Positions 14,108-25,200 of a DNA stretch of 64,000 nucleotides are shown here, piece after piece. The stretch comes from Tretioscincus oriximinensis. Taxonomy: Eukaryota; Chordata; Lepidosauria; Squamata; Gymnophthalmidae. Location of the stretch: contig JAJVDF010000262.1 in the NCBI GenBank assembly GCA_022410635.1, positions 776,673-840,672 on the forward strand, given 5' to 3'. Made by a program: the position numbers and the translations under genes. Numbering within the stretch: the first letter of the stretch is position 1; each line of letters starts with the position of its first letter. The notes under the pieces were generated by a model. That model did not search any database. It was not told the DNA's origin and saw only the letters and a program-made list of their open reading frames with translations.

Positions 14108-14665
14108 AAATATGGTTGGCGAGATTAACAAGGTCAAGTAAAGTCCAGAAGTTAATCCTTTTAAGTGGAGGGAAGGGCCTGAAGAAAAGAGATGCAGCTA
14201 GGCAAACAACAAGATAGGATAGGATCTTTTTATTGTTGCAGGAGAGATTTAACAGGGAGAGTTGATTTTTCTGCATAGAAATATTACCCATTTATCATTG
14301 GGTTGTTTGAACTGCTACGAATATACGACAAAACAGTTTTGGGAAAATCTCATCTTTTAGTCCCTATCTGGATGGACCCCAAATTTTAATTAAGCCCTTG
14401 TTGAATACCATAAAAAGTTAATGTTTATGTAAGAAATAATCAATCTCAAATATGTTTCGAGGTGAAAGCACAAACCATTTGAGATAATAGTTTATGATTT
14501 GACAACACTGTATACAACACTAGATTATATGTATCCATGTCCTAGGAAGACATATATGCTTATTTCTAAAGATTTTTTGAAGTTCTAACTAATTTGGGGT
14601 GGGATTTGGTTTTGTCTTAAAATGTGCTACCTTAAAAGCTGTGAATACTTGTGATAAAAACTGTG

Positions 14666-15053
14666 TTATAAGGCCCTATATAACTTGGGTCCCGAATACC
14701 TAAAGGAATACCTCCCATATCAATCTGCCTGTGTCTTAAGACCTGCAAGGGAAGCCCTCTTGGTTGTACCATCCCTCTTAACAGCAAATGGAGTAGGAAT
14801 CTGGGATAGGGCCTTCTCACAGGTAGCCACCAGACTGTGGAATAGTCTTCCCTTAAGGCGTGTCAGTTACCATCACTGTACTCTTTTAGAAGATCTTTGA
14901 AGACGCTCCTCTTTAACATGGTCTTTTGTTGACTAAATGCTGTTTCTTTTCCACCTTCAGATATTGTTTTAATTTAATTTGCTTTTGTTGTTCCATTGTG
15001 AAATCTTCGGGAGTTAGATGGGTTATATGTATAAATAAATACATAAATAAATA
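14666..15053 (+). repeat. L2-like LINE 3' end (sense)
   Basis: TTATAAGGCCCTATATAACTT begins the C-terminal reverse-transcriptase region. With frameshifts it reads LGPEYLKEYLPYQ, ALLVVPSLL and GIWDRAFSQVATRLWNSLPL, the typical L2 C terminus. A 3' UTR and an ATAAATAAATACATAAATAA tail follow to 15053. The copy is 5'-truncated and inactive. Confidence 0.85.
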
Positions 15054-15792
15054 GTACAAATCTGGCTTTTTTTCTGTATAGTAAGCAGTGTTTTATGAGC
15101 TCCTGTTATGCTTTGGAAATGTTTGTAGCTATGTTCTGTTGTTCAGGTTCCTCCTACCTAAATAAAGATATTTAAGGGGAAACCTTTTGTGACATCTCCA
15201 CTGTGGGATTTCCTCTGCAGTATAGCTCTCAAGGTTTCCTCATTATAGTGCTTTTGGCACTAGGGAAAACCTTTTTGTTTCCTTAAGCCTGTGCTTTTCA
15301 CGTTTGGAACATGATGTTTTTCCTGGGCTCCGAGTACTATTAAAACAGCTTTTGTGTTTGTGAGTTTAGCAAAAAACTGAATTGGTTTCCACAGTTGTAA
15401 TATTTTAATTATATCTTATTTGAACTTGGCTGTGAACTGAATAGATGACTTTATTGGTTGGGTGCTCAGCTACTATTAAACAAATCAGCTCCAAAACCAA
15501 CCCAAATGCAATTAAAATTTTACGTGAAAGTTGGTAGCAGGTCTGAGATCAAATCTAGAATTATGCATCTGTATACCAACAACATTCTAGATTTTTAGTG
15601 TCACGATTGATTGGTTCTTGCGTATTTAGAGCTAACAAAAACAGATTTTTCTTTCTTTTTTGTACATTGAGGGAATGGGTACAAATACTATGACCGATTT
15701 GCTTTGCTTGCATGGTTGGACACTGCAGCAAGTTGCATTAGGACATTTAACATATTATTGTCCTGTTCTTCACTGAGTATTGTGTTAGAATG
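15054..15792. other. AT-rich stretch, no gene seen
   Basis: I see no open frame of note, no repeat family and no exon-like structure up to the left target duplication of hAT-1. Confidence 0.5.
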
Positions 15793-15800
15793 ATCTAGAG

Positions 15801-16659
15801 TAGTGTGGCCCAACCTTTAGTTACCCGAGGGCCAATCAGACATTAGTATAAGAATGTGAGGACCAGAGACGTTCCAGAAAGAAAATGAGTCATATTTTAT
15901 TCNAAAACTTTTAGTAAATTTTATATTAAAAGAANTTTAATACACTACTTTAATATAAGAAAGAAAAAAAGATAAGGAAAAGCGAGTGCAGAAAAGAGAG
16001 GAAAGTAGAAAAAGAAAAAGAAGAAAAAGCCTTTAAAAAGGCTGTTGGATCGGGGACTGCGATGTAATGGTGGAGTCACGCTCGATTGGAGTTCTGATCT
16101 GCTTGTCTTCTACTCATCATCATCATCATAGCCTTTATTGGCATAAAAAGAAGAAAGACATCCAATGCAAGAAACAAATCAAATATAAACTTTCACGAGT
16201 AAGCAACAAAAAGAAGTTACAGCTGGGCAATACGGCAAAATAAGATTATAGACCATTCCAAATGGACTCAGGTAGTCAAGGAATCAATTAGATCAATCAA
16301 GAAAAAGGCCACCTGTTCCGTAAAGGATTCGTCCTGGTTGTTCAGAAGAAACCCAATTTTCTGGAAGTCCAATTGTCTTCTACTCGCAAACAGCACAGAG
16401 ACCTGGGCTTTGCCTCTTCTTAAGGTGGGTGAGAAAACCATGCCTGTGCCGCTTGCCCCTGCGTGTGTCAGCGCACTCCGGAGGTCAGAGCCAACCCAAA
16501 AGCGCCTGGAGAGAAGCCGATGCTCTCAGCCTCCTGGCCATTTTGCCTGCAACACCCAGCTTGCCCAAGCGTTTCGCGAGTGTTTTCCAAATGCAAGGAC
16601 CAACAGAAATGAATAGGTGGGCCCTATGCGGCCTGTAGGCTGCGGGTTGGACCACACTG
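15801..16659. mobile_element. Non-autonomous hAT DNA transposon (hAT-1)
   Basis: The ends form imperfect terminal inverted repeats. The left end is TAGTGTGGCCCAACC (15801-15815). The right end is GGTTGGACCACACTG (16645-16659), whose complement matches 13 of 15. It is flanked by ATCTAGAG (15793-15800) and GTCTAGAG (16660-16667), an 8-bp target duplication with one mismatch that fits the NTCTAGAN preference of Charlie-type hAT elements. No transposase is visible. Positions 16116-16372 are a later retro-insertion, so the element was about 590 bp before it. Its right part is GC-richer and holds open frames that match nothing I know. Confidence 0.85.
16116..16372 (-). mobile_element. Nested non-LTR retro-insertion with TGA-repeat tail inside hAT-1
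   Basis: The 13-bp direct repeat TTGTCTTCTACTC occurs at 16103-16115 and again at 16373-16385. The 257 bp between starts with ATCATCATCATCATCATAG, which on the minus strand is a 3' tail of TGA repeats. This is the signature of target-primed insertion of a 5'-truncated LINE or SINE. The minus-strand end just before the tail reads TGCCAATAAAGGCT. The parent family is not identified; RTE-, R4- or Vingi-like families are possible. Confidence 0.8.
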
Positions 16660-16765
16660 GTCTAGAGCAGACCTGGGCATTGTACGGCCCCCGGGCCGGA
16701 TACGGCCCTTTGATTGGCTGTGACCGGCCCGCGACGGGGGCCGATTCGGCGGCGGCGGCGGGTGG

Positions 16766-17070
16766 GCCAGCGGAAGGTGCCCACAGCAGCCGAGCGCCNA
16801 TGCGGCGGTGGCGGCAGTGGCGTCGCGCTGGCCAGCGGAAGGAGCCCAGAGCAGCCGAGTGCCGATGCGGCGGCAGCGGCGGCGCGCTGGCCAGCGGAAG
16901 GGGGGCCGATTCGGCGGCGGCGGCGGGCGGGCGAGCGGAAGGTGCCCATAGCAGCCGAGCGCCGATGCAGTGGCGGCACGCTGGCCAGCGGAAGGAGCCC
17001 AGAGCAGCCGAGCGGCGATGTGGCGTCGGCATCGGACGGGCCAGTGGAAGGAGCCCAGAGCAGCCGATGC
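16766..17070 (+). repeat. GC-rich minisatellite within hAT-2 (six irregular units)
   Basis: The core GCCAGCGGAAGG, usually followed by AGCCCAGAGCAGCCGAGCG, recurs at about 16766, 16831, 16890, 16931, 16983 and 17040 (spacing 41-65 bp), separated by GCGGCGGCGG-type triplets. It lies directly upstream of the ZDHHC15-like ATG, so it may be an expanded piece of that gene's GC-rich 5' flank. The long open frames across it on both strands arise from the lack of AT-rich stop codons. Confidence 0.8.
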
Positions 17071-17097
17071 GGCGGCGGTGGCGGCGCGCAAACGAGG

Positions 17098-17214
17098 ATG
17101 GCGATGCCCTCGCGGGGCCTCCACTGCTGCCACCGGGCCTTCGGCTGGGTGCCGGTGCTGGTCATCGCCCTGGTGGTGCTGTGGTCCTCGCCTACATCTT
17201 CGAGCTCTGCCTGG
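17098..17214 (+). pseudogene. ZDHHC15: ZDHHC15-like exon 1 fragment captured inside hAT-2, frameshifted
   Basis: From the ATG at 17098 the frame reads MAMPSRGLHCCHRAFGWVPV, then LVIALVVLWS. As remembered, vertebrate ZDHHC15 starts with a Leu-x-Cys-Cys motif followed by WVPVLVIVLVVLWS, the first membrane segment of this DHHC-family palmitoyltransferase. ZDHHC20 and ZDHHC2 differ more in this segment (WVPVLFITFVVVWS in ZDHHC20). After Trp-Ser about four bases are missing near 17188 relative to the expected Tyr-Tyr codons. The following bases, read in the shifted frame, give YIFELCL, the expected continuation. GTGAGT follows at 17215, so the piece has exon plus intron-start structure. That excludes a processed retrocopy. 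The DHHC catalytic domain is absent. ZDHHC15 rather than a close paralogue is likely but not proven. Confidence 0.75.
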
Positions 17215-17677
17215 GTGAGTGGGTGGGGCAGGGCGGGCAGGGTGTAGGGCTGCCGGCGCCTCCCCCTCGTCCTCGCGAGGAGACCCAGCGGGGCTCCCTC
17301 TGCAGGTTTACCCCGGGGAAAGGCCGCGGACCACAGCGGGTCTCCTCTTGGGGTAAATGCGCGGCCGACCCTCCACAATATTTTCTGTTTCTCATGTGGC
17401 CCCATGGAAAAAATAATTGCCCACCCCTGGTCTAGAGTATGGTGCTTAACAATCACAGGGCTCTTCAGTTAAGCACTTGTATTCATTTGGATTTAAATGT
17501 TCAATTTTGTACGTCCCCTACAGTACTGACAGCAGAATTATAGTAGAGTTTCAGTTTTTTCATATTGTTTTGATAATTTAAGAATCCTAGATAGTTTTCT
17601 AACTTTTAATAACAGATTAAAAACAGCTATTAATTATTTAAAGACAACTATGTTGTTAGAAAGAGAGTAACGTAATT

Positions 17678-18056
17678 GTGGACTATTGTAATGCACTCTA
17701 TATGGGGTTACACCTGAGAATGGTTCAGAAGCTGCAGTTGATGCAGAATGCAATAGCTAGACTGCTGACCAGAATGACTGGCTNGACATGCATCACATTG
17801 GTTTTCAAAGAGCTGCACTGGCTGTCAACCTGCTACTGAGGCCAGCTCAAGGTGTTTAACTTATAAGGCCCTAAATAACTTGGGCCTCGAGTACCGAAAG
17901 GAATACCTTCTCCCATATCAACCTGCCCATGCCTTAACATTTGTAAAGGTGGTCCTTCTCTTTGTATTACCTCCTGGAACTCGTGACAGGGCCTTCTCGA
18001 TGATTGCTCTAGTCACCATCACTATATTTTTTTCAGAATACCTTTAAAGTAGCCTA
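17678..18056 (+). repeat. L2-like LINE ORF2 C-terminal fragment (sense)
   Basis: The plus strand reads DYCNALYMGLHLRMVQKLQL and MQNAIARLLTRM, then LHWL- and YLKE-type motifs with frameshifts. This is the end of the reverse transcriptase of an L2-like LINE. It begins 5' of the point where the other copies start, so it retains more of the coding region. It ends before the usual tail. Confidence 0.8.
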
Positions 18057-19198
18057 ACTAATGATTGTGGAAGGTACGCAACTAATTCCTGCAGTGGTTA
18101 CCTAAAAATAGAAATGGGGCAGAAATGGAAGATAGAATCCTAAACCTTGTCACAGGGTTTTTTTTTAATTCAGAACTTGAAATGAAGGGTTTTTTTTTCT
18201 GCGTCCATTTGCTATGATGACCTGCCTCAATGAATTTCAACAGAATCCATTGTTAGTGATTTCTGTTGCTATGTATAGTCACAGAGAAGCTTTATTTTAA
18301 GACTCAATGATATGGTTTATGCTATGTATATGATACTGTAGATCCACTGGGATTAGTGCCTGATGCAAATATAAAGCTGTTAGGCATAATCTCCTGGCAG
18401 CATCTCAAACTGTATTATGCAGCATCTCTTCTGCAAGAATAAAACTTGTCCACTGTCAGCAGTGTGCATGCAAATATAAATGAACAGTGTCTCTAGTCAG
18501 CACAATATTGCCCAAAAGGCAATAATGAAGACCAGAGCTTTACTGACAACCTGCTGAATGGTTGTTTTTGTGCCCAGAGAGCAGTTGTTTCTAGCCACAA
18601 AACAAGACCTTTGAAAAGACTATATCTTCTTCCCATGTTGAGTTCTGCAATGACTAAGTGAACAAATCATAGAATCCCTATGAATGGAAAGTCTATTTAG
18701 AATTTATACCTATTTTAACTTGTTCAGGAAGCACAGACATACAGTGAAAAATGAGAATGGTAAAAATTAATTCCTCATGGTGGAAATTGATTTCTATTTT
18801 TAAACCCTAGATAGGAAGGGTAGACTGTCACTGCTGTTGTCAATATATATTTAGGAACCTTTAAAGATAGCATATTAAATTCTACAGTTTTACTAAAATG
18901 GCATCTATAACTAACTATGCTTTTCAATTCATGTAACAGCATGCAGAAAAGAAATGAAATTCCCTCCTATGCTTTAAATTAATTTCCTCTAAATTCAATA
19001 CATAATTGGCTTTATCCAAGATTATCTTTAATATCCCATTCTAAAACTGCTGAAATTTCCAAGAAACGGCATTGGTACATTGGCTAGAACTATTCAAGTT
19101 TGGTTTGTACTTAGGAGTTTGTGTTTTTGTTAAGGTGATACACCAAAATGAAGATCAGATCTCATTAAGACTTGCATGATTACCAAAACGTACACTAT
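18057..19198. other. AT-rich stretch, no gene seen
   Basis: Nothing coding is recognisable. The segment 18350-18510 (two GCAAATATAAA motifs, few CpG) has the look of conserved non-coding sequence, but this is only an impression. Confidence 0.4.
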
Positions 19199-19490
19199 TA
19201 AGAAGAGGAAAAACTGGGTTCTTATACTCCGCTTTTCTCAAAAGGACTCAAAGCGGCTTACAAGGGTATTCTGCCCGAAGTATTCTATCTTCCCCACCAG
19301 ATTGTGGTGGTTCTCATGTATCTACTTTCAGTCAGTTGCAATTTCTTGCACTTCATGCTTTCAAATGGCTGGGTTGGCTAGAACTACAGGCTAGTGGAAG
19401 GTTCTCACCCCTCCCCATGTCCGACTCAAGGCTTCGAAACCCGATCTCCCAGATGAGAGACGGATTCCTTAGTGACTGAGCCATTCGTGC
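19199..19490 (-). mobile_element. Sauria-type tRNA-derived SINE (antisense)
   Basis: On the minus strand it starts with a tRNA-like head containing A-box-like GGCTCAGTCAC and B-box-like GGGTTTCGAAGCC. It ends with a BovB-like tail (CTTGTAAGCCGCTTTGAGTC) and CTTCTT-type repeats. The plus strand therefore begins with AAGAAGAGG. Two further copies lie at 21984-22288 and 27217-27486. Confidence 0.85.
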
Positions 19491-21983
19491 CTGCTCAATA
19501 TTCTGAAAGCAGACCTCCTTTGAAATAATTGTTTGCCACTAAGACATGACAGTGTATAACATACATTCATCTGTACTTATTATTTTTTGTACTCTAAGTA
19601 TATACAGAAGTATCCAGGTTATGGAATGTTGACCTCTCTTAAGTGAATCAGGCATCTTCACCATATGTTTCAATGCCTAATGAAGACACATATTCCCTGC
19701 TGAAAGAATAACATGTATTTTTGTGTATTTTTTGTTTTATATAATTATTTTATTTTTGTGTTTTATGTAATTATTTTATTTTTGTGTTTTATATAATTTT
19801 TTATTGTGATCCACTCTGAGATTCTCAGCTATGGGAAATATATTTAGTCAACATGTCTTTGAGACGGTAGCGCCTGGCAGCAGCATCTAGACAGATGTAT
19901 CATTATAGCAGAAAATGTGGGTCTAGAGAGTTCATTTTTTCACTATAGCAATACCACAGGATATAGCCCTTATATTGTGGGGTTTTGTTGAGGTTGTCAT
20001 TTTAGGATGTGTTGCAGTTCCAACATAATCCCTGGATACTTGTGGGTTTAATATACCCATTCGGATGCAGCCTGTGGCAACTTTTTTGATGACAGACATC
20101 TTTTAATTTCTACTATGCCATCTGTCCTGATTGTAGCATCATATTCTTTGCTTTGCAGCAGAACAGAAAGATTTGGTGTAATTCTTGCACGTAAAATGAA
20201 AGGTGTGCTACAAGCATCTGATTCATAACTAGATGTGAATTGTAAAGATCCTTACTGCAAAGGAGAAAGGGGCTCTGAACATGAGTGTGTTGCTGTCTGT
20301 CTGTCTGTCTGGATGGCTCGGAGGTCCACAAATGCAGCATTGCAATAGTACAATATAAAACAACTTCCTATATTCATAGGGTCAATTTTTAGTAAAAGCT
20401 GTACGTCTTAGGAGACCACAGTGTGAATCAGTGGCTTACTAGATAGTTGGTGTGTACATACTGGCAAAAAAGAGTCCCTCTTTTCCTTTAAATGTAGCTG
20501 AGCTTCCAACAAAATGCCTATATAAGAAAAGTTTGCAGATTAAAAAAAAAAAGAAATTTATGACTGTCATAAACATCCATAGTTTTATGAAAAAGTGAAA
20601 TCTAGTAATGAATGAATTTATCAGTCCTGTATAATTTTCATTAGACCAGAATGCTGACAGATTTGACTTGGATTTTGTTTTTTCCATTCTCTGGCTTCTT
20701 ATCCTTGAGAAAAGCTCAAGGGTAATTAAGCTTTCCATAGAACAAATCAGACAGAAGTGTTAGTATCAGTTTGCACCATCATGCTTTATTTTCTTTATAC
20801 CATCCCTATTTTGCCAAGTCCTGCACAGAACAGCCATAACTGATCTCATTGTAGCTGGTGATGCAAAAATAAAAGGTTGATTGTTTTATTACTTAGCCTT
20901 TTATAAGTTGCTGATCCTGTTCCAAATATTTAGGGACATTTTCAGTTTATTAGAGTATAACTATCATACTCAAATAGTTAAATATTAGCTGTTTAAATCT
21001 GCAAAAGCAGGTCCTTTTGTTCAGGGTTTTGTAGATTTTTTTTCCAATTTTGCCCTCTTCGGTGAGTCAGCATCTTGTATCATTAAATGTGCTGTTTTCA
21101 TTTTCCAGCAAGGTCCTCTGAGTGAGGTAGAGACAAAGTATTAAACATAAGCTAAAATTAGAAACTACATTAAAATAGATCAAACAATTCAAAACAATAT
21201 GTTAACAAACTTTAAAGGGCACTGCTTTCAGGGCATTTTTTCTTAAACTGCCTGAGTACCTAAATTACTTGTCATGATAGCATTAGACAGATACCAGTGC
21301 CAGATTTCCATGTGGCACCCCACTTGATTTGAGCAGTGTGGGAAGCCTCACGGAACAGGGCTTCTTAAATCACAAGAAGGTATGTATTGGATAAGATGCT
21401 TTGATGCTGCCTCTAGGTTGGATTGACAGACAGGTTTTCTCTACTTGCCTTTTTTAGGGTGCTGAGAGCAGGCAAAAGTTTTGCCTTCTGCTTGAGATGC
21501 TCAGATATGAGACAAAATACTTGCCTGGATGGGCTATGGTCTGATTTAGCATGGCTCTCTTTATTTTCTTAAAAGCAGATGCTTTTAAAAGCTTGCCAAG
21601 GTTTTAATTGACAGTGAAATTGACAAAATATTGGTATGATACTGTATGTTTAAAATATCTAGTCCCTGTTAATCATGAATAATCTTCTAGATCTGCTGAA
21701 TTTCTACATCATTTTAATGGTGAAACCAAGTACAATATATTTTGCAGTAGTCTAAGGTTTTTTTCACATTGGTCATTAGACCAGATCATATCCAGTCAGT
21801 GATTTCTGTTATCTGCATGCTAGTGATGACTAGCAGAGCCCTCTTCCTCTTAGCCTTTCACAACCCTGACAACTTTATCCATACTGGAGTGGGAAGAGAT
21901 GGTACAATGGAACTATATCCTAACCCTGTGATAGAGTGCTTTAAAGTAGTCCACAACCTTAATACTATCTGCACAATGGACCA
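19491..21983. other. Non-coding stretch
   Basis: It contains the AT-rich tandem at 19731-19800, a LINE-like end at about 19800-19850 (TGATCCACTCTGAG), a short GTCT repeat near 20295 and a possible diverged CR1/L3-like 3' end near 21500-21570. No exon is seen. Confidence 0.45.
19731..19800 (+). repeat. AT-rich minisatellite, about 27-bp unit
   Basis: Two and a half near-identical units containing GTGTTTTATATAATTATTTT follow one another. They sit just before a LINE-type 3' end. Confidence 0.8.
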
Positions 21984-22288
21984 AAAAGAAAAGGAACAAC
22001 TGGGTTCTTGTACCCCACTTTTCTCACCTTTCAAAGGGACTCAAAGCAGCTTACAAGGGGGTATTTTTGCCAGAAGGCTTACAGTCTCATCTTCCCCACC
22101 AGGCTGTGGTAGTTCCCACATATCTACTTCCAGTCCCTTGCAATTTCTTGCAATTCTTGCTTTCAAATAGCTGCGGTGGCTAGAGCTACAGGCTAATGGA
22201 AGGTGCTCACCCCTCCCTAGGTCTGACACAAGGCTTCAAAACCCGATCTCCCAGATGAGAGACGGATTCCTTAGCGACTGAGCCCATT
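21984..22288 (-). mobile_element. Sauria-type tRNA-derived SINE (antisense)
   Basis: It is the same family and orientation as the copy at 19199. AACTGGGTTCTTGTACCCC marks the tail side, and AAAACCCGATCTCCCAGATG followed by GACTGAGCCC marks the tRNA-like head. The 133-residue frame at 21769-22170 partly runs through it and is not a gene. Confidence 0.85.
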
Positions 22289-25200
22289 AAAGTTGGCCCG
22301 TGTACAGAACCGGTCCCTTTTGTATACATGAAGATTTTTAAAAAACAAACCCTAGAATCATAATAACACCTTTTACACGATTAAATCAAAAAGGTTAAAA
22401 ACGAGCAAATATTCATTAATTTTGGACAGAAAGGTAAGGTCATATAAAACCAGAAATNTAGGCAGCCTATATCAGAGGAGGGATTTTCCTACAGGTAGAT
22501 GCTACTACTGAGAAGACTTGACTGTGGATAGACACAAGATGACATTCCAGCAGGATTTCCACTGGTGCGCTTGGTGTCATTTTGGAAAAGTGTTATTTCT
22601 TCAGTGTCCTTAAAAGAGCAGAAACTGAATACTGTGATCTATTAACATTGCATCCTACATAGAGAACCCTAGCGTGAACTGAATGAAATCCCTGAATCCT
22701 CCCTTTTCAAAGGTTTCTGAACTTATCAACAACATTCAAAGTGCTTCCAGACAAGTTTTTTCATGCTACTATGTTGTGATTATGGGGGTGTTGCCTCACG
22801 CAATTGTAAGGTTCCAACACTGGTAGTGTTTGAAGGGTCCGGTATTCCCATTTTTCTTCCTAGTATCTGTATTCTGACTCTGCAGCAAGGTTTGTCATCC
22901 TTTCATTAGGGACCTATGTGTAGACAGGGTTGCAATGTTTCACACAATCTACAAAAAGGCATGCAGAATTTACACAGGGCAATGCAGCGTTTGTGATTAA
23001 AAACCAGATCACAGCAACAAAGCTCTTTTTAAAATTCATTTTTCCCTTTATCTCTCTTTCATTTCCCACCTGCCCAGTAAGGAGGGGAGGCTGCACCAAT
23101 GACAGAAGAGAAACAGAGCTTCTTGGAATCTGTAGGCTCACAAAGACTCCTGACTGAAATTTGTAGTCAATATTATAGGGGGAAGAGAAGGAGCTTCTTT
23201 GCTTTGAAGCAAAATTGTTAGAGATTTTGCTACAAAGTACAGCCGTATGGATCCAGTCTGTGTTTCAATTGCTAATTAGCAGACCACAAGTGTTTGGAAC
23301 CTTGTTCCAGAAAAATCTATGTATGCATTAATGTCTAACACTAGATATCTCTTTCCACAGCAGTGAACCGTACTGATTCTTAGGATGGTTAATGAATGTT
23401 AGTCATTTAATTTCTGAAAGTCTAATCTGAATATTACTGCATGTATACATTTATTTAGTCTTTTCTGCTAAAGTTCAGAGCTGACTGTTTATGATATCAG
23501 AGGATAACAAAGGAAGTTATAGTAATTGCTGCTGGTTTTCTTATGGGAAAAAACATGGAGCAGTCTTAGGTCACTATGGTAACAAAAAAAATCAGTTCCA
23601 AAATGGGTATCCATTAAAGATCTATTTAGGTTTTCCCATCATGTTACAACACTTGTGCAATAGGGGGGGGGGAGAGGAAGTGAGTCACTCACTGTTACCA
23701 ATTCTGCAGTTGCTATGGTCCTCTCCAGAGCTGTTGGTGTTAACATGTGCAGTAGGCAGTTTTCTGTAAATGTATAGATTCCACATCAGTTTATGACCTT
23801 AGAAAATCAGGGTTGTAATTTCTTTCAGGTCATTAGAAGTACACAAGCTGATGAGAGTTAGAAGCCTAAGTCAATCCTTCTGATAGATCCCCCTAAATAT
23901 TAAAGGACTCCCGGATGCTATGTTTCCTTTTTAATCTGGTTAAGATATTGTGCTAAGTCCCCTTCCTCATTCATTGTATTAATTAATGCGGCCTGCTGCC
24001 AATCTTTCATCATTTTTGTCTCCATTTTGTTGCCATATTTTGTGTTGTTAATGAGCCAGTTATAAGAAGTCAAAAGCTTCTTCTTCTGTACATTTTTTGG
24101 TACATCTGGTAGGATGTGGGAAGAAAAAGATACATGCAATGAAGTAGATTATTTTGACAGTATTCTATAGTATCCTTCATTTGAACTTTCCCAGGGCAAT
24201 ATGACATAAGAAGTGAAATGAAATTAATATGAAAGTTGCATAAGGCAATAAGGATATGTATCTCTCATTTTGATTTTGCTTCTTCAAACAACAGCTCTGA
24301 AACTCTGAAGAAAGTATTGCCCAAATCAGGGATTGTTATTGAAAGGATATTATTTTTTATTATAGGCAGGTTTCTGGACCACGGGTCACTGCTTGCTGCT
24401 CTAGTAAACCTTTTATTTGGATTACCAAAGCATGCTCTGTGTGATGTTATCCTTAAAAGTGATTTGGGAACTGGAATTGATTTAGAATGCAATAGCAAGA
24501 CTTTTGACTAAGGTCAGAGTCAAATATGTATTTTTCATCCATCGTCAATCTTGAAGAATTGGTCCAATTTTCTGGGAATTAAATTGGATTAAAATTACAC
24601 GTGTAATTCTCCAGCCTGGAACCTGAAGACAGGACTTTACAGTGCCTATACAGTCTGGGGTAAATGCAAAGACTGCGTCCAGACAGAGTCAATAATCTGT
24701 TTGAAAATCAATTTTCCGTTGCACATGCCTCACCAGGTTTTTATACAAACTGTCAGGCAATTATCTTGATTATTGTTTTTTTGTGAAAATCCTCTGTCAA
24801 ATCGGCATATAGGATTATTACGGGAAGGTTTGATGTCATGATAGTTTAGACAAGTCTTGAACATTTAGAAGAGGCAAACATGTAACTTTAAAAATTGTGC
24901 ATTCTGCATGAGATGTGTTTATCTTCACCTAGTGGGGAATATGGATCAATGATGTGCAAAGCCGTCGTGCCGGTAGCCTGTTTTTCTAGTCCTTGTGCCC
25001 AAATGCTCCCCATAATGCAGCTGTGCAGTAAATATGTGACCCACACTTGGAATAAATATAAAGCTGTCAGGCAAGCTGCAGAACATATACTTACAGTGAG
25101 AAAGCATCTTTTTACATTGCAGCACTCTTATGAGCCCATCCCTTCGATTACACATAAAGTCTTGTTTATCATAGTTATACTGAACTTGTATCTCACCACC

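Larger units (their letters stand above)
16668..17429 (+). mobile_element. Non-autonomous hAT transposon carrying captured host sequence (hAT-2, Pack-type)
   Basis: The left end is CAGACCTGGGCA (16668-16679) and the right end TGCCCACCCCTG (17418-17429). The complement of the right end matches 9 of 12 positions of the left. The 8-bp duplication GTCTAGAG lies at 16660-16667 and 17430-17437 and is exact. The element is 762 bp. Its outer parts (TACGGCCCCCGGGCCGGATA at the left, GTGGCCCCATGG at the right) resemble ordinary non-autonomous hAT ends. The interior, about 16730-17370, is strikingly GC-rich against an AT-rich background and holds a minisatellite and a ZDHHC15-like first exon with its donor. 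No transposase frame is present. It abuts hAT-1 and shares one copy of the target motif with it. Confidence 0.85.

Noticed and set aside
17098..17214. Processed retrocopy of ZDHHC15
   Set aside because: The match stops at a splice donor and continues into intron-like sequence, with no downstream exons and no poly-A.
16617..17435. 272-residue open frame (and 168-264-residue frames on the opposite strand)
   Set aside because: These long frames run through the GC-rich interior and ends of hAT-2, where stop codons are rare. They are Ala/Arg/Gly low-complexity, cross transposon borders and match no protein except the short ZDHHC15-like segment in another frame.
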